Source: Vineibacter terrae (GTDB taxonomy: Bacteria > Pseudomonadota > Alphaproteobacteria > Reyranellales > Reyranellaceae). From it: DNA of 64,000 nt. The position numbers and the translations under genes were made by a program. Of this stretch, positions 27,342 through 37,685 are shown in pieces. Position 1 is the stretch's first letter, and each line of letters opens with the position of its first letter. The notes under the pieces were generated by a model, which did not search any database, had not been told where the DNA came from, and saw nothing but the letters and a program-made list of their open reading frames with translations. The DNA lies in assembly GCF_008039615.1 (NCBI RefSeq), contig NZ_VDUZ01000016.1, forward strand, positions 83,148-147,147, read 5' to 3'.

Positions 27342-28745
27342 ATGGCCAAGGACAAGCCCGACTACGTGGTCAAAGACATCGGTCTCGCAGACTGGGGCCG
27401 CAAGGAGATCGCCATCGCCGAGACCGAGATGCCGGGCCTCATGGCGATCCGCAGCGAGTACGGCAAGCAGCAGTCGCTGAAGGGCGCGCGCGTCGCCGGC
27501 TCGCTGCACATGACCATCCAGACCGCCGTCCTGATCGAGACGCTGAAGGCGCTCGGCGCCGATGTGCGTTGGGCGTCCTGCAACATCTATTCGACGCAGG
27601 ACCACGCCGCCGCCGCCATCGCCAAGAGCGGCACGCCGGTGTTCGCCGTCAAAGGCGAGTCCCTGGTCGACTACTGGGAGTACACTCACCGCATCTTCGA
27701 GTGGGGCGACGGCGGCACGCCGAACATGATCCTCGACGACGGCGGCGATGCGACCTTGCTGATCCATCTCGGCATGCGCGCCGAGAAGGATCCGTCGGTG
27801 ATCGCCAAGCCGACCAACGAGGAAGAAGAGGTGCTCTACGCGGCGATCGCCAAGCGCCTGAAGACGCAGCCGGGCTGGTACAGCCGCAATGGCGAGGCCA
27901 TCCGCGGCGTCACCGAGGAGACCACGACCGGCGTGCATCGCCTCTACATCATGGAGAAGGAAGGCCGCCTGTTGTGGCCGGCGATCAACGTCAACGACTC
28001 GGTGACCAAGTCGAAGTTCGACAATCTCTACGGTTGCCGCGAATCGCTGGTCGACGGCATCCGCCGCGGCACCGACGTGATGATGGCCGGCAAGGTGGCG
28101 ATGGTCGCGGGCTTCGGCGACGTCGGCAAGGGCTCGGCCGCCTCGCTGCGCAATGCCGGCTGCCGCGTGATGGTGTCTGAAGTCGATCCGATCTGCGCCC
28201 TGCAGGCGGCGATGGAAGGCTACGAAGTGACGACGATGGAAGATGCCGCGCCGCGCGCCGACATCTTCGTGACGGCGACCGGCAATGTCGACGTCATCAC
28301 CGTCGAGCACATGCGGCAGATGAAGGACCGCGCCATCGTCTGCAACATCGGCCACTTCGACAGCGAGATCCAGGTTGCCGGCTTGCGCAACTACAAGTGG
28401 GAGAACGTCAAGCCGCAGGTCGACGAGATCGAGTTCCCCGACGGCAAGCGCATGATCCTGCTGTCCGAAGGTCGCTTGGTGAATCTCGGCAACGCCACCG
28501 GCCATCCCAGCTTCGTGATGTCGTCGTCCTTCTCCAATCAGACGCTGGCCCAGATCGAGCTGTGGGCCAACCCGGGCAAGTACCAGAAGAAGGTCTACAC
28601 GCTGCCCAAGCACCTCGACGAGAAGGTCGCGGCGCTGCACCTCGAGAAGATCGGCGTCAAGCTCACCAAGCTGCGGCCGGACCAGGCCAGCTATATCGGC
28701 GTGCCCGAGAGCGGTCCGTTCAAGCCCGACCACTACCGGTACTGA
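27342..28745 (+). CDS. ahcY: Adenosylhomocysteinase
   Basis: ATG 27342 gives 467 residues, the usual bacterial length; the open frame upstream is untranslated leader. The N-terminal domain shows [13 protein letters not shown] and [15 protein letters not shown]; the NAD-binding part has [15 protein letters not shown] and the C-terminal end PDHYRY, which closes over the neighbouring subunit. The enzyme splits S-adenosylhomocysteine into adenosine and homocysteine, relieving inhibition of methyltransferases. Placement after the HPr gene is conserved in alphaproteobacteria. Confidence 0.97.
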   Translation: MAKDKPDYVVKDIGLADWGRKEIAIAETEMPGLMAIRSEYGKQQSLKGARVAGSLHMTIQTAVLIETLKALGADVRWASCNIYSTQDHAAAAIAKSGTPVFAVKGESLVDYWEYTHRIFEWGDGGTPNMILDDGGDATLLIHLGMRAEKDPSVIAKPTNEEEEVLYAAIAKRLKTQPGWYSRNGEAIRGVTEETTTGVHRLYIMEKEGRLLWPAINVNDSVTKSKFDNLYGCRESLVDGIRRGTDVMMAGKVAMVAGFGDVGKGSAASLRNAGCRVMVSEVDPICALQAAMEGYEVTTMEDAAPRADIFVTATGNVDVITVEHMRQMKDRAIVCNIGHFDSEIQVAGLRNYKWENVKPQVDEIEFPDGKRMILLSEGRLVNLGNATGHPSFVMSSSFSNQTLAQIELWANPGKYQKKVYTLPKHLDEKVAALHLEKIGVKLTKLRPDQASYIGVPESGPFKPDHYRY

Positions 28746-28752
28746 GCCGCAC

Positions 28753-28784
28753 CCCCTCTCCGCCGCTGCGCCGGCGGAGAGGGT
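28753..28784 (+). terminator. GC-rich hairpin after ahcY
   Basis: A 12-base-pair stem (28754-28765 with 28772-28783) and 6-base loop begins eight bases after the ahcY stop. There is no T run, so it is either a weak terminator or a 3'-end stabiliser; its CCCTCTCC/GGAGAGGG arms resemble those of the dispersed hairpin repeats at 57684 and 61213. Confidence 0.5.
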
Positions 28785-28826
28785 ATCCGCTTCCGGTCAG
28801 GACTCGCGGGATGCTAGAGAGGGGCG

Positions 28827-29339
28827 ATGGATGGCGCCCCTCCCGTCTTGCTGCGAGCCATGGCCGCGTGCGACCTTGAACTTCCCGATCTCGACGCGAC
28901 GATCCGTCTGGGTGCCGCGCTGGCGCGTCTCATCCGTGTCGGCGACGTGATCGCTCTGCACGGCGACCTGGGTGCCGGCAAGACAGAATTGGCACGCGCC
29001 CTTATCCGCGCTGCCGCCGGCGATGACGCCCTGATCGTGCCCAGCCCGACCTTCACCCTGGTCGAAACCTACGACACGCCGGTCGCGGTTCTGTGGCATT
29101 TCGACCTCTACCGCATCGACACGCCGGAGCAGGTCTGGGAGCTGGGCCTCGAGGAGGCGCTGGCCGACGGCGTGGCGCTGATCGAATGGCCGGAACGGCT
29201 GGCTGGGTTGCTGCCGTCGCCGCGCCTGGACCTCACGCTCAGGATCGCGCAGGGCGATGCCCGGCAGGCGACGCTGGCCGGCGGCTCGACCTGGACCGAC
29301 CGCATCGATGCGCTGGCGGGCGCGCTGGCCCATGGCTGA
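28827..29339 (+). CDS. tsaE: tRNA threonylcarbamoyladenosine biosynthesis ATPase TsaE
   Basis: The 170-residue protein carries the TsaE P-loop GDLGAGKTEL near residue 47, followed by VPSPTFTLVETY and WHFDLYRI, the family signature around the second nucleotide contact. TsaE supports TsaB and TsaD in making t6A37 on ANN-decoding tRNAs. The extra ten or so residues before LELPDLDAT suggest the true start may be ATG 28860. The next gene's ATG overlaps its end by eight bases. Confidence 0.93.
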   Translation: MDGAPPVLLRAMAACDLELPDLDATIRLGAALARLIRVGDVIALHGDLGAGKTELARALIRAAAGDDALIVPSPTFTLVETYDTPVAVLWHFDLYRIDTPEQVWELGLEEALADGVALIEWPERLAGLLPSPRLDLTLRIAQGDARQATLAGGSTWTDRIDALAGALAHG

Positions 29340-30348
29340 CGCGCAGCGCTCGGCGCAGCGACGGGACTTCATCCGTCACGCCGGCTGGCATGATGCCACC
29401 GAAGCCCTGCTGGCCGGCGATGCCTCGTTCCGCCGCTACTATCGCCTGCGGCGCGGCGCCGACACGGCAGTGGTCATGGACGCGCCGCCGCCGCAGGAGG
29501 ATGTGCGGCCGTTCATCGCCATCGGTCGGCACCTGCATGACCTGGGCTTCAGCGCGCCCGCGATCCTCGCGCAGGATCCGGCCGGCGGCTTTCTGCTGCT
29601 GGAGGACCTGGGCGACGACACCTATGCGCGGGTCATGAGCCGCCGGCCGGTCCCGGCGGGCGGCGACGAGGCAGCGCTCTATGCGTTGGCCACCGACGTG
29701 CTGGTGGCGCTGCACGGCCATGGGCCACGCGCCGTGCCGGCCGGGTTGTCGGCCTATGACGGCGAGGTCCTCGTCGAGGCCGCGATGCTGCTGCCGGAAT
29801 GGTACCTCCCGGCCGCCGCGCAACGTGCCGTCGATGCCGGAGAGATCGGCTCCTACCGCGAGGCATGGCACGCGGTGCTGCGTGCCATGCCGGCGACGCC
29901 GCAGACGCTGCTGCTGCGCGACTATCATCAGGACAACCTGATGTGGCTGCCCGCCCGCTCCGGGGTTCGCGCCTGCGGCCTGCTCGATTTCCAGGATGCG
30001 CAGCGCGGCCATGCCGCCTATGACCTGATGTCGCTGATCGAGGATGCGCGGCGCGACATCGACCCGTCGCTGCGCGCTGCCATGCTGGATCGCTACATTG
30101 TCGAAGCAGGCGTGCCTGATCGCGGCGCCTTCGAAGCGGCGTTTGCGATCCTGGGCGCGCAGCGCCACGCCCGCGTCATCGGCTTGTTCGTGCGGCTGCT
30201 GCTGCGCGACGGCAAGCCGGTGTACCTGCCGCATCTGCCGCGGGTATGGCGGTTGTTCGAGCGATCGCTGGCCCACGAGGCGTTGACGCCGTTGCGGCGC
30301 TGGGTGGATCGTCACCTCCCGCCAGCCAGGAGGGCTCTTGCATTATGA
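29332..30348 (+). CDS. amgK: AmgK-like cell-wall sugar kinase (aminoglycoside phosphotransferase fold)
   Basis: ATG 29332 overlaps the tsaE stop; the product is 338 residues. The kinase fold shows FLLLEDLGDD, a catalytic loop LLRDYHQDNLMW and the metal motif GLLDFQDAQRGHAAYDL. AmgK phosphorylates N-acetylmuramate and GlcNAc at the anomeric position, bypassing de novo UDP-MurNAc synthesis. The identity is strongly supported by the overlapping MurU-like nucleotidyltransferase gene that follows. Confidence 0.9.
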   Translation: MADAQRSAQRRDFIRHAGWHDATEALLAGDASFRRYYRLRRGADTAVVMDAPPPQEDVRPFIAIGRHLHDLGFSAPAILAQDPAGGFLLLEDLGDDTYARVMSRRPVPAGGDEAALYALATDVLVALHGHGPRAVPAGLSAYDGEVLVEAAMLLPEWYLPAAAQRAVDAGEIGSYREAWHAVLRAMPATPQTLLLRDYHQDNLMWLPARSGVRACGLLDFQDAQRGHAAYDLMSLIEDARRDIDPSLRAAMLDRYIVEAGVPDRGAFEAAFAILGAQRHARVIGLFVRLLLRDGKPVYLPHLPRVWRLFERSLAHEALTPLRRWVDRHLPPARRALAL

Positions 30349-31091
30349 GCGGCGCGGTCATCAGACAGGCGATGGTGCTGGCGGCCGGCCGCGGTGAGCG
30401 CATGCGGCCGATCACCGACGCGCAGCCGAAGGCGCTGGTGAAGGTGGTTGGCCACGCCTTGCTCGACCATGCGCTGGACGCGCTCGCGGATGCCGGCGTC
30501 GAGCTGTGCGTGATCAACACGCACTATCTCGGCGAGCAGATCAAGGCGCATGTCGCGCAGCGCAGAACGCCCCGCATCGTGCTGTCGCCGGAAGCGACGC
30601 TGCTCGATACCGGCGGCGGCGTGAAGAACGCGCTGACCCATTTTGGCGATGCGCCGTTCTATACCATCAACAGCGACGCGCTGTGGCTCGATGGGCCGTC
30701 GCCCATGCTGGCGCGCATGGCCCGGCATTGGGAGCCGTCGCGCATGGATGCGCTGCTGCTGCTGCACTCGACAGTGGCGGCGCACGGCTATGATGCCGAC
30801 GGCATGGGCGACTACTACCTGACGCCGGACGGCCGCGCCCGCTGGCGGGGCCGCAGCGGCGTGGCGCCGTTCATGTTCGCAGGCGTCACCGTGTGCGACC
30901 GCCGGCTCTATGCGCAGGCGCCGCAGGGACCCTTCTCGCAGCTCCTGCTGTGGAACAAGGCGCAGGAGCGCGAGCGGCTCTTCGGCCTGCGCCATGACGG
31001 CGAGTTCTTCCATGTCGGCACGCCGGCAGCGCTGGAGGACGCAGAAGCGTATTTCGCGCGCGGTGGCGGTCGCCGCCGGACCATGGAGTAG
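30345..31091 (+). CDS. murU: MurU-like N-acetylmuramate-1-phosphate uridylyltransferase
   Basis: ATG 30345 overlaps the amgK stop by four bases and gives 248 residues. The nucleotidyltransferase motif is AMVLAAGRGERMRPITDAQPKALVKV near the start, with the metal-binding aspartate in YTINSDALW. MurU converts MurNAc-1-phosphate to UDP-MurNAc, completing the recycling route begun by AmgK, which confers insensitivity to fosfomycin where studied. The stop is immediately followed by the addB start. Confidence 0.9.
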   Translation: MSGAVIRQAMVLAAGRGERMRPITDAQPKALVKVVGHALLDHALDALADAGVELCVINTHYLGEQIKAHVAQRRTPRIVLSPEATLLDTGGGVKNALTHFGDAPFYTINSDALWLDGPSPMLARMARHWEPSRMDALLLLHSTVAAHGYDADGMGDYYLTPDGRARWRGRSGVAPFMFAGVTVCDRRLYAQAPQGPFSQLLLWNKAQERERLFGLRHDGEFFHVGTPAALEDAEAYFARGGGRRRTME

Positions 31092-34085
31092 ATGGTGGCC
31101 GCGCCGCGCGGTGTCTACACGGTCCCGCCGGACATCGGCTTTGTCGACGCCCTGGCGCATGGCTTGCTGGAGGCCTACGGCGCCGATCCGCTGACATTCG
31201 CCGATGCGCTGGTGCTGCTGCCGACGCGCCGTGCCGTGCGCGCCTTGCGCGAGGCGTTCCTGCGCGCCAGCGACGGCCGGCCGCTGCTGCTGCCGCGGCT
31301 GCGCCCGATCGGCGATGTCGACGAGGACGACGAGTCCGTCACCGTCACGGCGCTGGGCGAGGCCTCCGGCGAATCCGTCGCCGTGCCGCCTGCGATCGAG
31401 GCGCTGCAGCGCGACGCGCTGCTGACCCGCCTGGTCCTGGCGTTCCGTGACAGTGACGGTCAGCCGATCGCCACGTCGATGGCGCAGGCGTTGGGCCTGG
31501 CGCGCGAGCTCGGCCGGCTGATCGACGAGCTGTGGATCGAGGGCGTGCCGTTCGATCGGCTGACGGACGTGGTCGCCGCCAACTTCGCCGAGCACTGGCA
31601 GCACACGCTCGCCTTCCTGCGCATCGTCGGCGAGCATTGGCCGGCCATCCTGGCGGAGCGCGGCTGCATCGACGCCGTCGACCGCCGCAACCGGCTGCTG
31701 CGCCTGCAGGCCGCGCGCTGGCGGGCAGCGCCGCCGCATCATCCCGTGATCGCGGCCGGCTCGACCGGCACGCAGCCCGCCACGCGCGAGCTGCTGACGG
31801 CGGTCGCATCGCTGCCGTCGGGATGCGTGGTCCTGCCCGGCCTCGATCAGGTGCTGGACGACGTGAGCTGGCATGCGCTCGATGCGTCCCATCCCCAGGC
31901 CGGCCTGCGCGAGCTGCTGGCAGCGCTGAACCTGGAGCGTGCCGCCGTGCCGGTGTGGCCGATCGTGTCGGTGCGCGCGGCACCGGCGCAGCGCCTGCTG
32001 TCGACCATCATGCGGCCGGCCGAGACCAGCGAAGGCTGGAGCGAGGGCGAGCCGCTCGATCCGGCGGCGCTTGAGCACGTCGTGCGTGTCGATTGCACGA
32101 CGACGCATCACGAGGCGGTGGTCGCGGCCCTGGCGCTGCGCGAGGCCCTGGAGACGCCGCGCCGCACGGCGGCGCTGGTCACGCCTGACCGCGACCTTGC
32201 ACGCAGGGTCGCGATCGAGCTGCAGCGCTGGGGTATCACGATCGACGATTCGGCAGGCACCGAGCTGGCGCAGACTCCGCCGGGCGCTTTCGTCCGCCTG
32301 CTGGCGCGGGCGCTGGCGAGCAGCTTCGCACCGGTGGACCTGCTGGCCCTGCTCAAGCATCCGCTGGCCGGCTTCGGCCTGGCGCGGGCGGCGCTGCTGC
32401 GCGCGACACGACGGCTCGACCGGCAAGTGCTGCGGGGGCCGAAGCCCGATGCCGGCCTCGCTGCCCTGCTGCGTCGCGTCGCGGATGCGCGCATCACGGC
32501 CCCGGAGGATCGCGTCGCGCTCGAGGATCTGGTCGGGCGCCTGCAGACACAGGTCGCCCAGCCCCTGGCGCTGGGCGATACGACGCCGGCTGCCCAGTGG
32601 CTCGATGCGCTGGCGGGCGTGGCCGAAACGATTGCGACCACCGATGCCGTGGATGGCGCCCAGCGGCTCTGGCGTGGCGATGCCGGCGAGGCGCTGGCGC
32701 TGGCCGTGCTCGACTGGCGCCGCCACCTGCAAGATCTGCCGCCCATGGCGGCGGGTGATCTGCCGCCGCTGCTGGACACCTTGCTGGCCGGCGCCGTGGT
32801 GCGGCCGCGCCATGGCGCGCATCCGCGGCTGGCGATCCTCGGTCCGCTGGAAGCCCGCCTGCAGCATGCCGACCTGGTCGTGCTGGGCGGTCTGAACGAA
32901 GGGACTTGGCCACCGGCCGTCGATACCGGGCCGTGGCTCAACCGCCCCATGCGCGCGGCGCTGGGATTGCCGCAGCCCGAGCGGCGTGTGGGTCTGGCGG
33001 CACATGACTTCGCCCAGGCTTTCGGCGCGCCCGGCGTGCTGATCACACGTGCCGGCCGCGTCGGCGGCGCGCCTACCGTGCCCAGCCGTTGGCTGGCGCG
33101 CCTGGATGCGCTGCTGGGGTACCGCCATGATGCGCCGGCCACGCGCCCGGCCTACCTTCGCCGCGGCGATGCGCGGGTCGACTGGGCCGAAGCGCTCGAT
33201 CAGCCGGCGGCTTATGCCCCCTGGCCGCAGCCGCAACCGCGGCCGCCGTTGCAGGCGCGTCCCCGCGAGCTCTCCGTCTCGGGCGTCGAGCAGTGGCGGC
33301 GCGACCCCTATGGGCTCTATGCGCGGCGCATCCTGAGGCTGGAACCGCTCGACCCGCTGGAGGCGAAGCTGGGCGCCGCCGACCGCGGCAGCGCCCTGCA
33401 CGCGGCGCTCGAGAAGTTCCTGGCACGCCATCCCGATGCGTTGCCGGCCGATGCCGTCGGCCAGCTGCTGGCGATCGGCGAGGAGGAGCTGGCCGAGCTG
33501 CTGAAATCTCCGGCCGAGCGCGCCTTCTGGTGGTCGCGCTTCGAGCGCCTGGCCGGATGGATCGTGCGCCAGGAGCGCGCGCGGCGCGCCGCCGGCCTGC
33601 GTACCCTGGCGCACGAGGTGAAAGGCACGCTCACGATCGGCCGCGGTGATGGCGCGTTCACCGTGACGGCGCGCGCCGACCGCATCGACCTGCTGCCCGG
33701 CGATCTGTGGGAGATCATCGACTACAAGACCGGGCGCGTGCCGCAACCGCGCGAGCTGGAGGCGTTGTTCGCGCCGCAGCTGCTGCTGGAGTCGGCGATC
33801 GCGCGGTTCGGCAGCGTCGAGGCCGCTGCCGCCAGGCCGGAGGCGGTCGAGCTGAGCTACTGGCAGATCCACGGGCGTGACGAAGGCGGCAAGATCGTCG
33901 TCATCAAGGACAGCGGGGCCCTTGCCGATCGCATGCTGGCGCTGCTGCAGCAGATGGTCGATCGCTACGACGATGTCGAGAAATCGTACGCGCCGTTGCC
34001 GTGGCCCGAGTTCGGTCCGTTCTTCAACGACTATCGTCATCTCGAGCGGGTGGCGGAGTGGTCGACGGAAGGCGACGACACATGA
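31092..34085 (+). CDS. addB: AddB subunit of double-strand-break repair helicase-nuclease
   Basis: The 997-residue protein matches the alphaproteobacterial AddB type: an inactivated helicase-like N-terminal part without a Walker A lysine site (VLLPTRRAVRALREAF), NEGTWPPAVDTGPWLNRPMR in the middle and a RecB-type nuclease domain near the end (SVSGVEQWRRDPYGLYARRIL, then DLWEIIDYKTGRVP). With AddA it resects double-strand ends for RecA loading, replacing RecBCD. It starts directly on the murU stop and overlaps addA by four bases. Confidence 0.95.
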   Translation: MVAAPRGVYTVPPDIGFVDALAHGLLEAYGADPLTFADALVLLPTRRAVRALREAFLRASDGRPLLLPRLRPIGDVDEDDESVTVTALGEASGESVAVPPAIEALQRDALLTRLVLAFRDSDGQPIATSMAQALGLARELGRLIDELWIEGVPFDRLTDVVAANFAEHWQHTLAFLRIVGEHWPAILAERGCIDAVDRRNRLLRLQAARWRAAPPHHPVIAAGSTGTQPATRELLTAVASLPSGCVVLPGLDQVLDDVSWHALDASHPQAGLRELLAALNLERAAVPVWPIVSVRAAPAQRLLSTIMRPAETSEGWSEGEPLDPAALEHVVRVDCTTTHHEAVVAALALREALETPRRTAALVTPDRDLARRVAIELQRWGITIDDSAGTELAQTPPGAFVRLLARALASSFAPVDLLALLKHPLAGFGLARAALLRATRRLDRQVLRGPKPDAGLAALLRRVADARITAPEDRVALEDLVGRLQTQVAQPLALGDTTPAAQWLDALAGVAETIATTDAVDGAQRLWRGDAGEALALAVLDWRRHLQDLPPMAAGDLPPLLDTLLAGAVVRPRHGAHPRLAILGPLEARLQHADLVVLGGLNEGTWPPAVDTGPWLNRPMRAALGLPQPERRVGLAAHDFAQAFGAPGVLITRAGRVGGAPTVPSRWLARLDALLGYRHDAPATRPAYLRRGDARVDWAEALDQPAAYAPWPQPQPRPPLQARPRELSVSGVEQWRRDPYGLYARRILRLEPLDPLEAKLGAADRGSALHAALEKFLARHPDALPADAVGQLLAIGEEELAELLKSPAERAFWWSRFERLAGWIVRQERARRAAGLRTLAHEVKGTLTIGRGDGAFTVTARADRIDLLPGDLWEIIDYKTGRVPQPRELEALFAPQLLLESAIARFGSVEAAAARPEAVELSYWQIHGRDEGGKIVVIKDSGALADRMLALLQQMVDRYDDVEKSYAPLPWPEFGPFFNDYRHLERVAEWSTEGDDT

Positions 34086-37000
34086 GCGTCTCCACCCTGC
34101 CGATCGATCCGCGCATCGATGCCGGCCGCCGGCAAGGCCGTGCCAGCGACCCGCACGCCTCGGCCTGGGTCGAGGCCAATGCCGGCACCGGCAAGACCAA
34201 GGTGCTGACCGACCGCATCGTGCGCCTGCTGCTGGATGGCGCCGCGCCGCAGCGCATCCTGTGCCTCACCTTCACCAAGGCCGCCGCCGCCGAGATGCGC
34301 AACCGGCTGGCGACGCTTCTGGGCAGCTGGACGCTGGCGCCGGACGATACGCTCGCGGCGGCGCTCACGGGCCTGATGGGACGAGCGCCGACCGTCACCG
34401 ACATGGTGACCGCCCGGCGCCTGTTCGCGCGCGTGCTGGATGCGCCCGGCGGCGTCAGCATCCAGACCATCCATTCCTTCTGCCAGGCGCTGCTGCAGCG
34501 CTTTCCGCTTGAAGCGGGTGTGGCGCCCAACTTCGCGGTGCTGGACGAGCGGCAATCCGGCGCGCTGCTGCAGGAAGCGCAGGATGCGCAGCTTGCCCTG
34601 CTGGCGGGCGAGCAGGCGCCGCCGGATCTCGCCGCCGCGCTCAAGGCGGTGGCGGCGCGCATCGCCGAAGCCGAGTATGTCGACATCATGGGCGCGCTGC
34701 TGAGCGAGCGCGGCCGCATCGCACGCCTGGCCGGCGATCCGGCGGCGCTGGCGGCCTATGCCGCGCGCCTGCGCCGCGCCCTCGATGCACCGGCCGAAGG
34801 CTGTGCCGACGACTTCCTCGCTGCGGGCTGCGCCGATGGTGCGTTCGATCACGCCGGCCTGCGCCGCGCGGCCGACGCCATGGCCAAGGGATCCAAGACC
34901 GATCGCGCGCGGTCCGCGGTCCTGGCGGCATGGCTGGCGGACGCATCGCAGCGCATCGATACGTTCGAGACGTATCTGGGCTTCTATTTCACCGGTTCGG
35001 GCTCGGTGCGCAGTCCGCTGGCGACCGCTGCCGTGGCCAACGCAGCGCCCGGCATCGTCGAGATCCTCACCGCCGAGGCCGAGCGGCTGCGGGCGCTCAA
35101 CAATGGCTGGCGAAGCCTGCGGCTGATCGAGCTCACGGCCGCGCTGCTGCAGCTCGGCGCCGACATCCTGCGGCGCTACGAAGCGGCCAAGCGCGCGCGC
35201 GGCGCGCTCGACTACGAGGATCTCGTGCTGCGCGCCCGTGCCCTGCTCGGCCGCGCCGGCATTGCGGCCTGGGTCCTCTACAAGCTCGATGGCGGCATCG
35301 ACCACGTGCTGGTCGACGAGGCGCAGGACACCAATCCCGACCAGTGGGATGTGGTGCGGTGTCTGACGGAGGAGTTCTTCGCCGGGGCCGGCGCCGTCGA
35401 GCGCGAGCGCACCGTGTTCGCGGTGGGCGACGCCAAGCAGTCGATCTTCGGCTTTCAGCGCGCCGATCCGGCCAAGCTGGCGCAGATGCGGCAGTGGTTC
35501 GGCACACGCGCCGGTGAGGCCGGGCGCCGCTTCGAGCATGTCGAGCTGATCAGCTCCTATCGGTCGGTTGGCGCCGTGCTCGATGCCGTCGACCTGGTGT
35601 TCGAATCGGAACCGGCCGCGCAAGGCGTCGCATCGGCCGACCATCCGGTGCGGCACGTGCCCATCCGCATCGGCGAGCCGGGGCTGGTCGAGGTCTGGCC
35701 GGTGGTGCGTCCCCTCGAAGGCAACGCCGATCCCACCGACGTCGATGCGCGCCAGGATGCGCTCACACCGCCCGACCAGCGGCTGGCGGCGCTCATCGCC
35801 CGGCATGCCAAGGATCTGATCGCCTGCCGCGAGCGCCTCGCCAATACCGGCGAGCCGATCCATCCCGGCCACATCATGGTGCTGGTGCGCCGACGCAATC
35901 CCTTCGTGACGGCGCTGGTGCGTGCCTTCAAGCGCGAGGCGCTGCCTGTCGCCGGCGTCGACCGCATGGTGCTGGCCGATGAGCTGCCGGTGCAGGACCT
36001 GATCGCGCTGGGCCGGTTCGTCCTGCTGCCGCAGGACGACCTCAACCTTGCCTGCCTGCTCAAGTCGCCGCTGGTCGGGCTCGACGAGGAGGCCCTGTTC
36101 GATCTGGCCTGGAATCGCCAGGGCCGGCGGCTATGGACCTCGCTGCGGGCCAGGGCCGAGGCGAACGACCCGCGCTTCACCGCAAGCCATGCCCTGCTGG
36201 CCGGCTGGCTGGCGCGTGCCGACTACACGCCGCCGTTCGAGTTCTTCGGCGGCGTGCTGGGCGAGGGGCGCGGCCGCGAGAAGCTGCTGGAGCGCCTGGG
36301 TCGCGAGGCCGCCGATCCCATCGATGAGTTCCTGTCGACGGCCCTGCAGCACCAGCGCAGCGAGACGCCGTCGCTGCAGGGTTTCCTGCGCGCCCTGGAG
36401 CTGGGCGGCAGCGACATCAAGCGCGACCTCGACGAGAACCGCCGCCGCGAGGTGCGCATCCTCACGGTGCACGGCTCCAAGGGGTTGCAGGCGCCTGTCG
36501 TGTACCTGCCCGATACCTGCCGCGTGCCGATGCCGCTCAACCGGCTGCTGTGGTCCGACGACGGCAGCACCCTGCTGTGGCTGCCGCGCGTCGACGATGC
36601 CAGCGACGCGGCCCGCAGCCTGGCGGCAAGCGTCAAGCGCCGCGAGAGCCAGGAGCAGAACCGCCTGCTCTATGTCGCCATGACGCGCGCTGCCGATCGC
36701 CTCTACGTCGCCGGCTGGGCAGGGGCGCGGGCGCCCGACCGTGGCTGCTGGCATGAGCTGGTGTCGTCCGCCTGCAAGCGCGGCGCCGGCGATGGCCGGT
36801 CGGCGCGGGCCATGCCCCAGGCCGAGACCTTCGACTTCACGTCCTTGCTGAACGCGCCCGACGGCTGGACCGGCGAGGGCTGGCGGTTGGCCAGCGGCAC
36901 GCGGCCGTTGCCGCCGGACCAGCCGCCGCTGCCGCTGCCGGATGTGTCGACGCTGCCCGGCTGGGCACGTCGCCAGCCGCCGCCCGAGCCGCAGCCGCCG

Positions 37001-37612
37001 GCGCCACTGGCGCCGTCGCGGCCCTTTATCGAGGACGAACCCGACGCGGTCCGCCGGCCGGTGTTCGAGCCGCCGCCGCCGGGCCCGTTCGCGCCCGACC
37101 GCACCAATCGCTTTCGCCGCGGCAATGCCATCCATCGTCTGCTGCGGGTGCTGCCGGAATTGCCGGCACCGGACCACGCCGTGGCAGGACAGCTTCTGCT
37201 GCAGTCCATCGCCGGCGATGAGGACGACGCCACCCGTGCCGCCTGGCTGGCCGAGACTCTGGGCGTGCTGGCATTGCCCGAGGCCGCGGCGCTGTTCGGC
37301 CCCGCTTCGCGTGCCGAGGTGCCGGTCGTCGGCATGGTCGCCCTGGGTAGCGGCCCCTATGCCGTGAGCGGCCAGATCGACCGGCTGGCGGTGAGCGGCG
37401 ATGCCGTGCTGATCGTCGACTTCAAGACCAACCGGCCGCCGCCGCGTGATCCGGCGCGCGTGCCTCTGGTCTATCGCCGCCAGATGGCGCTCTACCGGGC
37501 GCTGCTGAGCCAGATCTACCCCGGCAAGGCCGTAAGCTGCTTCCTGCTGTGGACCGATGCGCCGCTGCTGATGTCCCTGCCCGACGCAGGGCTATCGGCA
37601 GCGCTGCCTTGA
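34082..37612 (+). CDS. addA: AddA helicase-nuclease subunit
   Basis: ATG 34082 overlaps the addB stop; 1176 residues. The UvrD-type helicase has Walker A VEANAGTGKTKVL near residue 32, LCLTFTKAAAAEMRNR, DEAQDTNPDQW, GDAKQSIFGFQRAD and VAMTRAADRLYVAGW. A proline-rich linker (about residues 960-1010) leads to the RecB-type nuclease with VLIVDFKTNRPP. Together with AddB it forms the end-resection machine. The tight tsaE-amgK-murU-addB-addA packing suggests a single transcript. Confidence 0.96.
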   Translation: MSVSTLPIDPRIDAGRRQGRASDPHASAWVEANAGTGKTKVLTDRIVRLLLDGAAPQRILCLTFTKAAAAEMRNRLATLLGSWTLAPDDTLAAALTGLMGRAPTVTDMVTARRLFARVLDAPGGVSIQTIHSFCQALLQRFPLEAGVAPNFAVLDERQSGALLQEAQDAQLALLAGEQAPPDLAAALKAVAARIAEAEYVDIMGALLSERGRIARLAGDPAALAAYAARLRRALDAPAEGCADDFLAAGCADGAFDHAGLRRAADAMAKGSKTDRARSAVLAAWLADASQRIDTFETYLGFYFTGSGSVRSPLATAAVANAAPGIVEILTAEAERLRALNNGWRSLRLIELTAALLQLGADILRRYEAAKRARGALDYEDLVLRARALLGRAGIAAWVLYKLDGGIDHVLVDEAQDTNPDQWDVVRCLTEEFFAGAGAVERERTVFAVGDAKQSIFGFQRADPAKLAQMRQWFGTRAGEAGRRFEHVELISSYRSVGAVLDAVDLVFESEPAAQGVASADHPVRHVPIRIGEPGLVEVWPVVRPLEGNADPTDVDARQDALTPPDQRLAALIARHAKDLIACRERLANTGEPIHPGHIMVLVRRRNPFVTALVRAFKREALPVAGVDRMVLADELPVQDLIALGRFVLLPQDDLNLACLLKSPLVGLDEEALFDLAWNRQGRRLWTSLRARAEANDPRFTASHALLAGWLARADYTPPFEFFGGVLGEGRGREKLLERLGREAADPIDEFLSTALQHQRSETPSLQGFLRALELGGSDIKRDLDENRRREVRILTVHGSKGLQAPVVYLPDTCRVPMPLNRLLWSDDGSTLLWLPRVDDASDAARSLAASVKRRESQEQNRLLYVAMTRAADRLYVAGWAGARAPDRGCWHELVSSACKRGAGDGRSARAMPQAETFDFTSLLNAPDGWTGEGWRLASGTRPLPPDQPPLPLPDVSTLPGWARRQPPPEPQPPAPLAPSRPFIEDEPDAVRRPVFEPPPPGPFAPDRTNRFRRGNAIHRLLRVLPELPAPDHAVAGQLLLQSIAGDEDDATRAAWLAETLGVLALPEAAALFGPASRAEVPVVGMVALGSGPYAVSGQIDRLAVSGDAVLIVDFKTNRPPPRDPARVPLVYRRQMALYRALLSQIYPGKAVSCFLLWTDAPLLMSLPDAGLSAALP

Positions 37613-37685
37613 CCCGCCAACCCGCCATTCCTAGATTCCGGGCTCGCAAGACAGGGGCATTCCGCCCCGGATACGGAGAGAGTCC

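Noticed and set aside
30312..34040. 1242-codon minus-strand frame across murU and addB
   Set aside because: Composition is arginine, glutamine and histidine rich with no motifs, and both genes beneath it are unmistakable.
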